A stretch of DNA of 50,635 bases from Levilactobacillus koreensis JCM 16448. GTDB taxonomy: Bacteria > Bacillota > Bacilli > Lactobacillales > Lactobacillaceae. The stretch spans positions 30,287 to 80,921 of the forward strand of contig NZ_AZDP01000120.1 in assembly GCF_001435525.1 (NCBI RefSeq), written 5' to 3'. A model generated the notes under the pieces. That model did not search any database, was not told the origin of the DNA, and saw only the letters and a program-made list of their open reading frames with translations. Numbering within the stretch: position 1 is the stretch's first letter; every line of letters begins with the position of its first letter. The position numbers and the translations under genes were made by a program. Positions 42,301 to 49,911 of the stretch are shown in pieces.

Positions 42301-42381
42301 ATAATAACGCTACTTATGGCACGATAAATAAAAATTGAAATTATTTATTAAAAGCGTTATAAAGCGTGCAGACTGCACGCT
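42301..42381. other. Two perfect inverted repeats upstream of the NADH oxidase
   Basis: ATAACGCT pairs with AGCGTTAT across about 45 bases, with an inner TAAATAA/TTATTTA stem. Immediately after is AGCGTGCA, three bases, TGCACGCT. No T tract is well placed. These may be operators or an RNA leader. Confidence 0.4.
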
Positions 42382-42511
42382 AGCCCGTCATTTTCTACGA
42401 AGTGTGAGTAATCACCCCGCTTTTCTCCCTTTTTCGAGACGAAGTCATTTATCTTTCGCTAACTTTCTAGTAGACTACCTTTAGAATCGTTTTTCATGTA
42501 GGAGGGTAAAC

Positions 42512-43912
42512 ATGAAAGTCATCATTGTTGGTAGTACACATGCTGGAACAAATGCAGCTATTCAAATTTTACGGGATCATCCGGATACAGATGTGACTAT
42601 TTACGAACGCCACACCAATGTTTCTTTCTTGTCCTGTGGAATTTCCTTGTTCCTGGACGGTCAAGTCAAGCATCTCGAGGACATGTTCTATTCTTCTCCT
42701 GAACAACTGACTGATATGGGAGCCAAAATTAAGACACGGCACAACGTCTTGAAGATTGATTCAGAAAACAAGACGGTCGATATCGTGGACATGGATACGG
42801 GGAAGATGACCACGGATACTTATGACAAACTGATCATGGCAACGGGGTCAACCGTGACGGTGCCACCTATCTTTGGTATCGATGAAGATAAAGTGATGTT
42901 ATGCAAGAACTACGATCAAGCCAAGGCCATCGACAAAGCAGCCAAAGGCAACAAACGGATCGCTATCGTTGGGGCCGGGTACATTGGGACGGAATTAGCT
43001 GAAAGCTATGCCCGGACCGGTCACGAGGTTCAATTGTTCCAATCACGTGAGATCATTTTGAACCATTACGTTGACAAGGGCCTTTCCGACCGTATCGTGA
43101 AGTTACTGAGCGACAATGGTGTTGACGTTCAATTGAGTCGGCGGGTGACCTCTTTCACTGGTAACGAAGACGGTGAACTAGTCATTGAAACGACCGAAGG
43201 CGACTTCACAGCCGACTTAGCCATCGTCTGTACCGGTTTTGTACCAAACACCGAGCTCTTACGGGGCCAGGTTGAAATGGACCGGCACGGCGCAATCATC
43301 ATCAATGATTACGTACAGACGTCCAACCCAGACATTTATGCCTGTGGGGATGCCAGTGTGGTTAACTTCAACCCAACCGGCAAGCCAGCTTATACACCGT
43401 TGGCAACGAACGCTGTGCGGCAAGGGATGTTAGCTGGTGTCAACATCTTTGGGAATATTCAACGTTACATGGGCACTCAGGCCACTTCGGCGATGCAGAT
43501 CTTTGGTCATACGTTAGCTTCTACTGGATTGACCATCGAACACGCCTTGCAGTCTGGGATGGACGCTGATATGGTTACCTTTGAGGGAACTTGGCGGCCA
43601 GAATACATGCCAACTACTGATCATTTGATCATCAACTTGGTTTATGATCGGAGCGACCGGCGTATTTTAGGGGCCCAATTGTTAAGCAAGCATGAAATCG
43701 CGCAGTCTGCGAATGCCATCTCCATTGCGATTCAAAACCGCAATACGATCGATGACTTAGCCTTTGTGGACATGCTCTTTAACCCGAACTTCGATGATCC
43801 ATTTAACTACCTTAACTTGGTCGCTCAAATGGCCGTTGAAAAGGAAGTTAAGCGGGGCAATGATAAGCCACGGTTAACGGCTGGTATGAAGCCAGAGCAG
43901 AAGACCAACTAA
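42512..43912 (+). CDS. nox: NADH oxidase (FAD, H2O-forming type)
   Basis: A 466-residue flavoprotein of the NADH oxidase/NADH peroxidase/CoA-disulfide reductase family. It reoxidises NADH with O2. The FAD motif VGSTHAGTNAA begins at residue 6, and the redox-active Cys42 in SFLSCGISL is conserved, as in four-electron, water-forming oxidases. A second nucleotide motif, VGAGYIGTELAESY, is near 152, and ACGDA lies near 279. The protein is slightly longer than usual at the C-terminus. ATG 42512 follows TAGGAGGG. NADH reoxidation by this route lets heterofermenters make extra acetate and ATP. Confidence 0.92.
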   Translation: MKVIIVGSTHAGTNAAIQILRDHPDTDVTIYERHTNVSFLSCGISLFLDGQVKHLEDMFYSSPEQLTDMGAKIKTRHNVLKIDSENKTVDIVDMDTGKMTTDTYDKLIMATGSTVTVPPIFGIDEDKVMLCKNYDQAKAIDKAAKGNKRIAIVGAGYIGTELAESYARTGHEVQLFQSREIILNHYVDKGLSDRIVKLLSDNGVDVQLSRRVTSFTGNEDGELVIETTEGDFTADLAIVCTGFVPNTELLRGQVEMDRHGAIIINDYVQTSNPDIYACGDASVVNFNPTGKPAYTPLATNAVRQGMLAGVNIFGNIQRYMGTQATSAMQIFGHTLASTGLTIEHALQSGMDADMVTFEGTWRPEYMPTTDHLIINLVYDRSDRRILGAQLLSKHEIAQSANAISIAIQNRNTIDDLAFVDMLFNPNFDDPFNYLNLVAQMAVEKEVKRGNDKPRLTAGMKPEQKTN

Positions 43913-43929
43913 ATTTAGCTGTAGTCATG

Positions 43930-43966
43930 GCGGTCGTTCACCCGAATAGGGGAGCGGCCGTTTTTT
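43930..43966 (+). terminator. Terminator of the NADH oxidase gene
   Basis: CGGTCGTTC pairs with GAGCGGCCG (one wobble and mismatch) and is followed by six T. Confidence 0.75.
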
Positions 43967-44164
43967 GTGCTTGAAAAAGTAAAGGAAGCAAAACACTAGC
44001 CAAATTATGCCCCTGGGGGTATACTGATAAGTGCATTAGGCGTGACGGTCAAGGTTACCGGTACTTTCTAATGACTTGTAATCATCGCAGAGCTAAGACG
44101 TGAAGCTGTTAGTGCAGCTCAGTTAAGGCAGTCATGATTAAAAATGAGTAGGAGGAAATTCAAC

Positions 44165-44491
44165 ATGCAGGCAATTACAAGTAAGGAATTTGAACACATT
44201 GGCGATGACACCGCCGTCACGGTCGTTGACTTTTGGGCGGACTGGTGTGGTCCTTGCAAGATGCAAACACCGGTATTAGAAGCTTTGGACCAAGAGTACG
44301 GCGATCAAGTGAAGTTCGCTTCCCTCGACGTTGACCAGAACCAAGAGTTGGCGCAATCCTTGGGAATCATGAGTATTCCATCAATGGTCGTCTTTAAGAA
44401 CGGCATGCCAACGGAAAAGGTCGTCGGGTTCCATCCCAAGGCTGCGCTCAAGAAGTACCTTGATGAGAAATTAGGTGAGGTGACCGCTTAA
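44165..44491 (+). CDS. trxA: Thioredoxin
   Basis: A 108-residue classical thioredoxin, a cytoplasmic disulfide reductase. The active site WCGPC has its two cysteines at residues 28 and 31, and the cis-Pro is in IMSIPSMVVF. Its length is standard. I start at ATG 44165 because AGGAGG lies before it; an in-frame ATG at 44144 would put the ribosome site inside the gene. Its stop codon overlaps the start of the CsoR-like gene (TAATG), so the two are translationally coupled, an unusual partner for thioredoxin. Confidence 0.95.
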   Translation: MQAITSKEFEHIGDDTAVTVVDFWADWCGPCKMQTPVLEALDQEYGDQVKFASLDVDQNQELAQSLGIMSIPSMVVFKNGMPTEKVVGFHPKAALKKYLDEKLGEVTA

Positions 44492-44754
44492 TGGTGCAAA
44501 CGACAGCCAGCCAATTAAAGAACCGGCTGCGACGGGCTGACGGACAGCTGCAAGGCATCCTAAAGATGGTCGACGATGGTCGGGAGTGCAAGGATATCTT
44601 GACGCAATTAGCCGCTGTGCGTTCCGGCGTTGACCGGATGATGGGTGTCGTGGTCGCTGAGAACGTCAAGCAGTGTGTGGCGCAAGACCAGCTGACCGAC
44701 GACCAACAAGCCGAGTTACAAGCTGCTTTGGATCTCGTCGTAAAAACACATTAA
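44491..44754 (+). CDS. CsoR/FrmR-family regulator with Cys-Asn-Cys site (CstR-like)
   Basis: An 87-residue all-helical DNA-binding repressor of the CsoR (DUF156) family. Copper-sensing CsoR proteins use Cys-His-Cys. Here Cys33 and Cys62 are kept with the usual 29-residue spacing, but the position four before the second Cys is Asn58 rather than His. This pattern is known from persulfide-sensing CstR and does not favour copper. The start overlaps the thioredoxin stop by one base. A role in sensing reactive sulfur or thiol stress and adjusting thioredoxin fits both the residues and the context, but it is an inference. A terminator follows. Confidence 0.88.
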   Translation: MVQTTASQLKNRLRRADGQLQGILKMVDDGRECKDILTQLAAVRSGVDRMMGVVVAENVKQCVAQDQLTDDQQAELQAALDLVVKTH

Positions 44755-44756
44755 TT

Positions 44757-44832
44757 AAGGGGTCTGGGATAAACTCCAGACTCCTTTTGGCGTCCCCGAA
44801 TGTACATCGCTGAAACGTGAAACAAAAGGCAG
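44757..44832 (+). repeat. Terminator-linked repeat (family 2), copy 2
   Basis: The trxA-csoR terminator (AGGGGTCTGG with CCAGACTCCT, four T; 44757-44787) is followed by the same tail as at 18801: TCGCTGAAACGTG and ACAAAAGGCAG. Only the tail is similar at 48618-48648. Confidence 0.65.
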
Positions 44833-44876
44833 TCAACTCCGCTTGACGCCGCTAGACAAATAGTCCCAAACTGGTT

Positions 44877-45425
44877 TTATTTATCTAAAGGTTGAAAGTT
44901 CCAAAATGCCAGTCATGCCTGCTCTAGCAACAACAGTGAGACTAAAACTAGGCAACCTGGTGGGCCCTTCGCCTTACCGGCCGGCAGATATGGGCTGGAT
45001 CGGGGCGAACACAACTTGAAGCCTCGAAAGAACCGAGTCTACAAGGTTGGTTTTCTGCTAAGCCGGCAAGAAACGCCGACCAAGCAGAACGACGCGCCTG
45101 AGCCCATATCTGCCGACCTCTCGGCTTACACAGTGTGCATAGGCGACGGAGGTAATGAATGTAACCGTCACTATCCATTGGACCAAAAGCGCTAGTTTCA
45201 AGGTTTTTCGACTGCTGTCGTGGTAAAGCACAGTCAGAGCCGGAGGAGGACAGGGATGCAGCTAGCCGAGCGAGAAGACTGGCGATTTCCCAGTCTGAAG
45301 CGTCCCCACAGCAGACGGAATCCCTGGCAGCCGGAGTGCGGTAATTTCACACTATCTTAATGGTACGAATCCTTGCCGATACTGGGGCGAGACAGGTATT
45401 TCATCTTTCAACCTTTATTATTTAT
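44877..45425 (+). mobile_element. CTAAAGG-family element copy B with 8-bp target duplication
   Basis: The longest complete copy (44885-45417, 533 bp). It starts CTAAAGGTTGAAAG and ends CTTTCAACCTTTA, one base short of the perfect repeat. The direct repeat TTATTTAT flanks it at 44877-44884 and 45418-45425. It contains the 134-bp cassette (44982-45115) and the core with GACTGG/CCAGTC closed by CAGGGAT/ATCCCTG. It is the only full copy not next to a stop codon: it lies after the trxA-csoR terminator. Confidence 0.9.
44982..45115. repeat. 134-bp palindromic cassette, identical copy 2
   Basis: Same sequence by eye at every position as 15597-15730, with 14-base inverted ends CGGCAGATATGGGC/GCCCATATCTGCCG, while the host elements around it differ at many places. 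Confidence 0.85.
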
Positions 45426-45481
45426 CTAGCGACGCTAATGCGCGTTGACTGACTGCCTTTCGTCCCACGTTCTTTTTTTGC

Positions 45482-45487
45482 TATAAT
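45482..45487 (+). promoter_or_regulatory. Extended -10 element TGCTATAAT of the fluoride channel genes
   Basis: TATAAT preceded by TG one base upstream, 30 bases before the crcB start codon. No convincing -35 at 17 bases. No fluoride riboswitch is visible. Confidence 0.5.
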
Positions 45488-45517
45488 GGGAGAATGTTTT
45501 TTGAGGAGGATGTAGCT

Positions 45518-45910
45518 GTGGCAAATTATCTGTCTATTCTGATTTTCGCCTTTATTGGCGGTAGTGGCCGTTATTTAATTGGTCAAGCGCTACCGGTATC
45601 GGCGGGCTTTCCCTGGGCGACGGGGATTGTAAATCTGCTTGGGTGTTTAGTGCTAGCATGGTTGTCGCATGCCAAACGGGTGACGGCCCATTGGCCTAAC
45701 GCGGTGGCTGAGGGACTGGGAATCGGCGGTATTGGGGCGTTCACAACGTTTTCGACCTTTAGTGTGGATACGGTGCGACTGATAACACAACACCAATGGG
45801 GCCTGGTCGGTGGCTATCTGGGCGTGACCTTAGTCGGTGGTGTGCTCTGTAGTGCACTGGGAGTCTGGAGCGCGCGAAAGTGGGCAACCTTCCCGGTGGT
45901 TGAGAAATGA
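45518..45910 (+). CDS. crcB: Fluoride channel subunit Fluc/CrcB, first of pair
   Basis: A 130-residue four-helix membrane protein of the CrcB/Fluc family, a fluoride exporter channel. Family signatures are present: GGSGRYLIG in helix 1, VNLLGC (pore Asn) and GIGAFTTFSTFS with the Phe/Thr track. The start is GTG 45518 behind GAGGAGG; the in-frame ATG at 45494 would place the ribosome site inside the gene. It overlaps the second subunit by four bases (ATGA), the usual arrangement for lactobacillar heterodimeric, antiparallel Fluc pairs. Confidence 0.93.
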   Translation: MANYLSILIFAFIGGSGRYLIGQALPVSAGFPWATGIVNLLGCLVLAWLSHAKRVTAHWPNAVAEGLGIGGIGAFTTFSTFSVDTVRLITQHQWGLVGGYLGVTLVGGVLCSALGVWSARKWATFPVVEK

Positions 45911-46275
45911 TGGCCGTGTTGGCAGGAGTTGGCGCCGCAATTGGTGCTCTGGGCCGCTATGGGAGCAGTCAGTTAGTGACAAAACTGGTGGGCACACGTT
46001 GGCCGTTAGCGACGTTAGTAATCAACTGGTCGGGGTCCCTGTTACTGGGGGTGTTGACTGGTTGGCAAGTAGACTACGTGTTGACGGTCATCTTGGGAAC
46101 GGGAATCTTGGGGGGATTTACCACCTACTCGACCTTTAGCCACGAGGTCGTGATGCTAGTCGATCAGCGACGGTGGGGCGCGGCGTTGAGTTATCTGCTT
46201 TTAAGTGTAGGTGTTGGGGTCGTGCTGGCTGGTTTGGGCGTTTATTTAGGCGCAATGCTTGGCTCCGGCCGATAA
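45907..46275 (+). CDS. crcB: Fluoride channel subunit Fluc/CrcB, second of pair
   Basis: A 122-residue partner of the upstream crcB with the same marks: GALGRYGSSQ, VINWSGS and GGFTTYSTFSHE. Four helices are predicted. Start and upstream stop overlap as ATGA, so the two are coupled. Charged residues are distributed differently in the two subunits, as expected for opposite membrane orientation. Together they form the channel. No terminator separates them from the next gene. Confidence 0.93.
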   Translation: MMAVLAGVGAAIGALGRYGSSQLVTKLVGTRWPLATLVINWSGSLLLGVLTGWQVDYVLTVILGTGILGGFTTYSTFSHEVVMLVDQRRWGAALSYLLLSVGVGVVLAGLGVYLGAMLGSGR

Positions 46276-46344
46276 ATCAGTGGTGTTTTAACGTTAAGTT
46301 CCCTATCATGGAAATAATGAGGAATTGCGAAAGGAGTGGCGGTC

Positions 46345-47175
46345 TTGGCAGAACGCACAACAATTACGGAACAAAATGCAGCGCTACGGGAACAATTGTC
46401 GCCGCAAAATCAGGCATACTGGGACGAGTTGGTCAGTAACCTGCGCCAGCAACCCAAGTTCGCTGACGAGGCGGTTTTGCAAAAGTACTTACGGGAGTTA
46501 CTCCCCAGCTTGCTGGTCGCACAGGAGGCACAACAAACCGCACAACATTTCTACGGTGCGGATCCAGCAACGGTTGCCGCAAAGATGGGCCGAATCTCGC
46601 GGCCAAAGCCTAGTTGGCTGACGTGGGATTTGCTCGTTCCATTTTTGATTTTTACGTTAGGTACGATTATTCCGAGTGCCATCCTGCCCGCGGTACCGTT
46701 TCAACTCTTGCTGATCGGCTTAGAATATGTCTTCTTCGTTATTGCGATGGCGTTAGGCATTGGCGTGACGCAGCGAGTTCATACGCAACGTGGTCAGATT
46801 GCGAGCTGGTTGGTCATTATTATTGCGTTGTTACTAGCGATGCGGATAGCGGCGCAAACGGTTCCGGCGCAAGGCCTGGTCTACTTGACCCGGGTCGGCG
46901 GTAGCGTGACGTTGCTGGTTTTTGCGGTCGTCGTGACCGGACTGACTTGGTGGCATCACCGGCGGCACACAAATTCCTGGTTTCCAGCCATTCTAGGGAG
47001 TCTCTGGATTACCACGCTACTAGCCTTATTAGCACGGATTCCGGCAACATCGGGTCTGATGGTGACGTCGGCCGGCAACTTATTGATTGCGATTGGGACC
47101 ATTTTAGGTGATTTGAGTATCTTGATCATCGGGTGGCACATTTGGCAGGCACGGCAAAATCAAACGAAAAATTAA
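46345..47175 (+). CDS. DUF1129-type membrane protein
   Basis: A 276-residue protein. The N-terminal soluble part (about 1-85) matches the pattern of DUF1129 proteins: an Asn-Gln-x-Tyr-Trp helix followed by LRELLPSLLVAQEAQQTAQHFYG. About seven hydrophobic helices follow. Function is unknown for the family, which is common in lactobacilli. I choose TTG 46345, eight bases after AAGGAG; the GTG at 46336 overlaps that site. It is downstream of the crcB pair with a 69-base gap and may be co-transcribed. A strong terminator follows. Confidence 0.78.
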   Translation: MAERTTITEQNAALREQLSPQNQAYWDELVSNLRQQPKFADEAVLQKYLRELLPSLLVAQEAQQTAQHFYGADPATVAAKMGRISRPKPSWLTWDLLVPFLIFTLGTIIPSAILPAVPFQLLLIGLEYVFFVIAMALGIGVTQRVHTQRGQIASWLVIIIALLLAMRIAAQTVPAQGLVYLTRVGGSVTLLVFAVVVTGLTWWHHRRHTNSWFPAILGSLWITTLLALLARIPATSGLMVTSAGNLLIAIGTILGDLSILIIGWHIWQARQNQTKN

Positions 47176-47177
47176 GG

Positions 47178-47213
47178 GACACATTCATTGTGACGATGGA
47201 TGTGTCTTTTTTT
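47178..47213 (+). terminator. Strong intrinsic terminator
   Basis: GACACATTCAT pairs with ATGGATGTGTC (one mismatch) and is followed by seven T. Confidence 0.9.
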
Positions 47214-47379
47214 ACGCTTTCGGTGCGGCTAAATCGTTGCTGTCACGGTGAATGGCGCTAGATATGAAATTAGAAATAGTTGATTATAACAATATAAATA
47301 GTCAAGACGCTGGACTAGTCGTGTGCGAGTAGCGTATGGTTAGGGGACTAAGAAAATATAGATATTGGGGGGATAACGA

Positions 47380-48318
47380 ATGCGGTGGTTCAGCGTTGTT
47401 TTAGCACTAGGCATGGCTGTTTTGGGTAGTTTTTGGGGAGTCGAGCAGGTTGGTCTAGCAAGTAGTCAATATTCAGCGCAACGGGCAAATTCGGTTAAAT
47501 TAGTCTGGCGCCACCGAATGGGAAGACATGCCTTTCACACGGTCAAAGGGGCGCGCTACTCGCAGCATCTGGGGGTCCGGTACAGTGAAAATTCAGATCT
47601 GCCAGACGTGACCTGGATAACGGACGCCCACGAGAAACTCTACCGGAAGGCTAAGGGATCAGCGGCCATTTACTACCACGTAAAGTCAGCTGATGGTCAG
47701 CACGGCGGCTGGATTTGGCGTGGCTATTTAATCGCGGGAGCCGTCCCAGTGCAAACGGGCCCAGATCCTGAGCGACCACGGACCCCAGAGATCCCGCCGG
47801 TAGTTCTCTATACGGCTAAAAATTCAGCGGCCTACGCGCGGGCGATTCAAACGGAACCAGCCTATCAGCTCTCAAAGGCGGTATGGCAACTCTTCCCGGG
47901 AACAAAACTGGATTTGGGCTTGTCACGCTTAGCAATCGACTTCCCGTCAGATAATGGCTTGCGGGACAAGGGAATTTTGGATAAACGGCACATCATTCAC
48001 TTTGACTTGGGGAATGAGTGGGAGACGTTTCAAAATACTCGGAGTCAGCCGCTGACCAAGCGCTTGAGTTGGCTGAAAACCCGGCTAACGCAACGGGGGT
48101 TGAATACGACTAAACGGCAAAGCTTGCGAGGATGGTCGATTGGCCTCGACTTTGTGGACGATTTCCCTGAAGCAGCTACGACGGATGAGGATAACTTACA
48201 TAACATTAATCAGAAACCACACAGGGATCATGACGAACACCCCTTGCACTATGCTGTCGTGCTGATTTCACCGGAGTGGTTGCATCGTTTTCAAGCAGCG
48301 TATGGTGATGAGCAATGA
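47380..48318 (+). CDS. Exported protein with lactobacillar SH3-like cell-wall domain
   Basis: A 312-residue protein with an N-terminal hydrophobic signal (about 1-27) and a region (about 45-112) with the lactobacillar SH3/GW-like repeat pattern: YSQHLG, DVTWITDAHEKLYRK and AIYYHVKSADGQHGGWIWRGYL. The C-terminal half (about 140-312) is unfamiliar, with His/Asp-rich stretches near the end (HRDHDEHPLHYA). It is probably attached to or acting at the cell wall. GGGGGG lies before ATG 47380. Its last codons overlap further short frames downstream that look degraded. Enzymatic activity is not evident. Confidence 0.72.
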   Translation: MRWFSVVLALGMAVLGSFWGVEQVGLASSQYSAQRANSVKLVWRHRMGRHAFHTVKGARYSQHLGVRYSENSDLPDVTWITDAHEKLYRKAKGSAAIYYHVKSADGQHGGWIWRGYLIAGAVPVQTGPDPERPRTPEIPPVVLYTAKNSAAYARAIQTEPAYQLSKAVWQLFPGTKLDLGLSRLAIDFPSDNGLRDKGILDKRHIIHFDLGNEWETFQNTRSQPLTKRLSWLKTRLTQRGLNTTKRQSLRGWSIGLDFVDDFPEAATTDEDNLHNINQKPHRDHDEHPLHYAVVLISPEWLHRFQAAYGDEQ

Positions 48319-48555
48319 CGGGCCTTTACCGGGGGATTTTCTTGGATTATTGGCACTGGTTGCTGGTAGTAGTGAGAGTGTCATGGTGCAGGCAAACAGC
48401 CAATGCTTGGCGCGACCTTAATCGAGGTAGGATACGGTGCCAGAAAACGGGCCGGTTTTAAAGGCTGGTCAGGGGGTAGTGTGTTGCCGACGAAAAGTGA
48501 CCTGGAAGGCTCCGGACCAGGAACGGGGATGACTTTCTTGGTGCCGAAAATATAG
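48309..48555 (+). pseudogene. Possible frameshifted remnant of a small secreted protein
   Basis: Right at the end of the previous gene, ATG 48309 opens a frame with a hydrophobic stretch (FLGLLALVAGSS). After it closes, another frame continues to TAG at 48553-48555 with a protein-like sequence (GWSGGSVLPTKSD...GTGMTFLVPKI). Codon use in the second frame looks genuine. Together they look like one small gene broken by a frameshift, although a separate short coupled frame (48315-48461) also exists. No homologue is recognised. Confidence 0.3.
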
Positions 48556-48617
48556 GTGGTTTACGGGCTCAAAAAGGAGCGGCGACAGATGTCACTACTC
48601 CTCGAGAGACTTCAAAT

Positions 48618-48648
48618 AGGTATTGCTGAAACGGATGATAAAAGGTAA
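48618..48648 (+). repeat. Tail of terminator-linked repeat (family 2), copy 3
   Basis: TATTGCTGAAACG followed by ATAAAAGGTA matches the tails at 18850 and 44810. The terminator is replaced by a weak GGAG/CTCC hairpin at 48575-48602. Confidence 0.45.
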
Positions 48649-48691
48649 TAAGCGTTGATTAAACTTAGCATCTGATTTCAGTTCCGACACG

Positions 48692-49693
48692 CTAGAAGCC
48701 GGCCGGTTGAATGGCGTCCGTTTGAAAAGTGGTGGTCGTTGACAAGTTTAAAGCGTTGCGTAAACTCTTAGAGACCTGTTCAATCTCATTTTGCGGGGCA
48801 ATCTGGTAATCGATGCCATTGATAGTTGCGTTTTCACCTTGTAGGGTCTGGGATTCGATGTGGCGACTGGTATGGCCGTCTTTAGTCCGTAGCCACATGA
48901 GATCGTTGAAGGTCAGGTTGGTCTGCAAATTGTTGGTCAGTGAATCCAAGACGGATTGGTAACGGGCCAATGAGCCAATACCGGCTTCCTTAAGGACAAG
49001 GGCCTTAATAATTTGCCGTTGCCGGGCTTGCCGGCCGTAGTCACCACGTGGATCATCGTCGCGCATCCGTGAGTAGGCGAGGGCACTAGCGCCATTCAAG
49101 TGAATCTTGACGCCCTTCGTCACGTTGGCCTGTTCATAGTGGAAGGTCAGCAATGGATCGACAGTCACACCGCCAACTGCGTTAATCATTTTTTTAAGCC
49201 CCCCCATGTTGAGAAGGACATAGTAGCGAATGGGAATGTTGACGAGATGTTCGACCGTTTTAATGGTGGCATTAGCACCATACAGGGGATAGGCTGCGTT
49301 GATTTTTTCCGCATCCTGCTGGCTTCCCCAGACATTGACCAGTGTGTCTCGCGGAATACTCGTAAGCTTAGCGGTTTGTTTGGATGGGTTAATAGTGGCC
49401 ACAATCATGGTGTCCGTTCGGCCGACATCGTGTCGACCCAAAGCGCCGGTATCGGTACCTAAGAGTAGAATGGCGAAGGGCTTGCCGCTGGTCAAAGCGG
49501 CGTCGTTGGGTTTGACTCCCGCAGCATGATAGGTTTTGGAAAACGTGTTTTTAGCGGCATGCCAAGCGCGAAACCCGTAAACGCCACCCCCAATGAGTAG
49601 CAAGGCCAAAAGAACGAGTAACCAACGACGCCAAGGCCGGTGAGACCTCTGAGTGAAATTGTGTTGGCGTGGTGGCAATGGTGTATTTTGCAT
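48692..49693 (-). CDS. LytR-CpsA-Psr (LCP) family cell-wall glycopolymer ligase
   Basis: A 333-residue LCP protein. It attaches anionic polymers such as wall teichoic acid to peptidoglycan outside the membrane. A short cytoplasmic N-terminus with basic residues is followed by one transmembrane helix (about 26-45) and the extracellular LCP domain (about 80-240). Catalytic features are present: LLLGTDTG, the polyprenyl-phosphate-binding Arg/Asp segment DVGRTDTMIV, SIPRDTLVNV and ALAYSRMRDDDPRGDYGRQARQRQII. The start ATG 49693 follows GGAGGA. It is alone and diverges from luxS. Confidence 0.93.
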   Translation of the reverse strand: MQNTPLPPRQHNFTQRSHRPWRRWLLVLLALLLIGGGVYGFRAWHAAKNTFSKTYHAAGVKPNDAALTSGKPFAILLLGTDTGALGRHDVGRTDTMIVATINPSKQTAKLTSIPRDTLVNVWGSQQDAEKINAAYPLYGANATIKTVEHLVNIPIRYYVLLNMGGLKKMINAVGGVTVDPLLTFHYEQANVTKGVKIHLNGASALAYSRMRDDDPRGDYGRQARQRQIIKALVLKEAGIGSLARYQSVLDSLTNNLQTNLTFNDLMWLRTKDGHTSRHIESQTLQGENATINGIDYQIAPQNEIEQVSKSLRNALNLSTTTTFQTDAIQPAGF

Positions 49694-49911
49694 AGTGATT
49701 CCTCCCCCTCTAATTCGCAACCCAGTATACCCACGTTTGCTTGGACTGGCGGTAGGGTGAACTTAGCTTTTACCATTTCTTAGAAGTCAGTTTGCAAATT
49801 CACCAAGCAATCGTGAAAGCCCACTAAATTAATAGCAGTCGACCGAGCTTTTGGTGTAAAGTAAAGAGGTACAATTACTATACATACAATTGAAAAAGGG
49901 AGTTGGCAATA

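Noticed and set aside
15549-45417. CRISPR array or phage attachment repeats
   Set aside because: The repeats are dispersed over tens of kilobases without regular spacers or cas, integrase or phage genes, and they carry inverted ends with target duplications.
45426-45517. Fluoride riboswitch upstream of the crcB pair
   Set aside because: The leader is too short and the conserved pseudoknot sequence is not visible.
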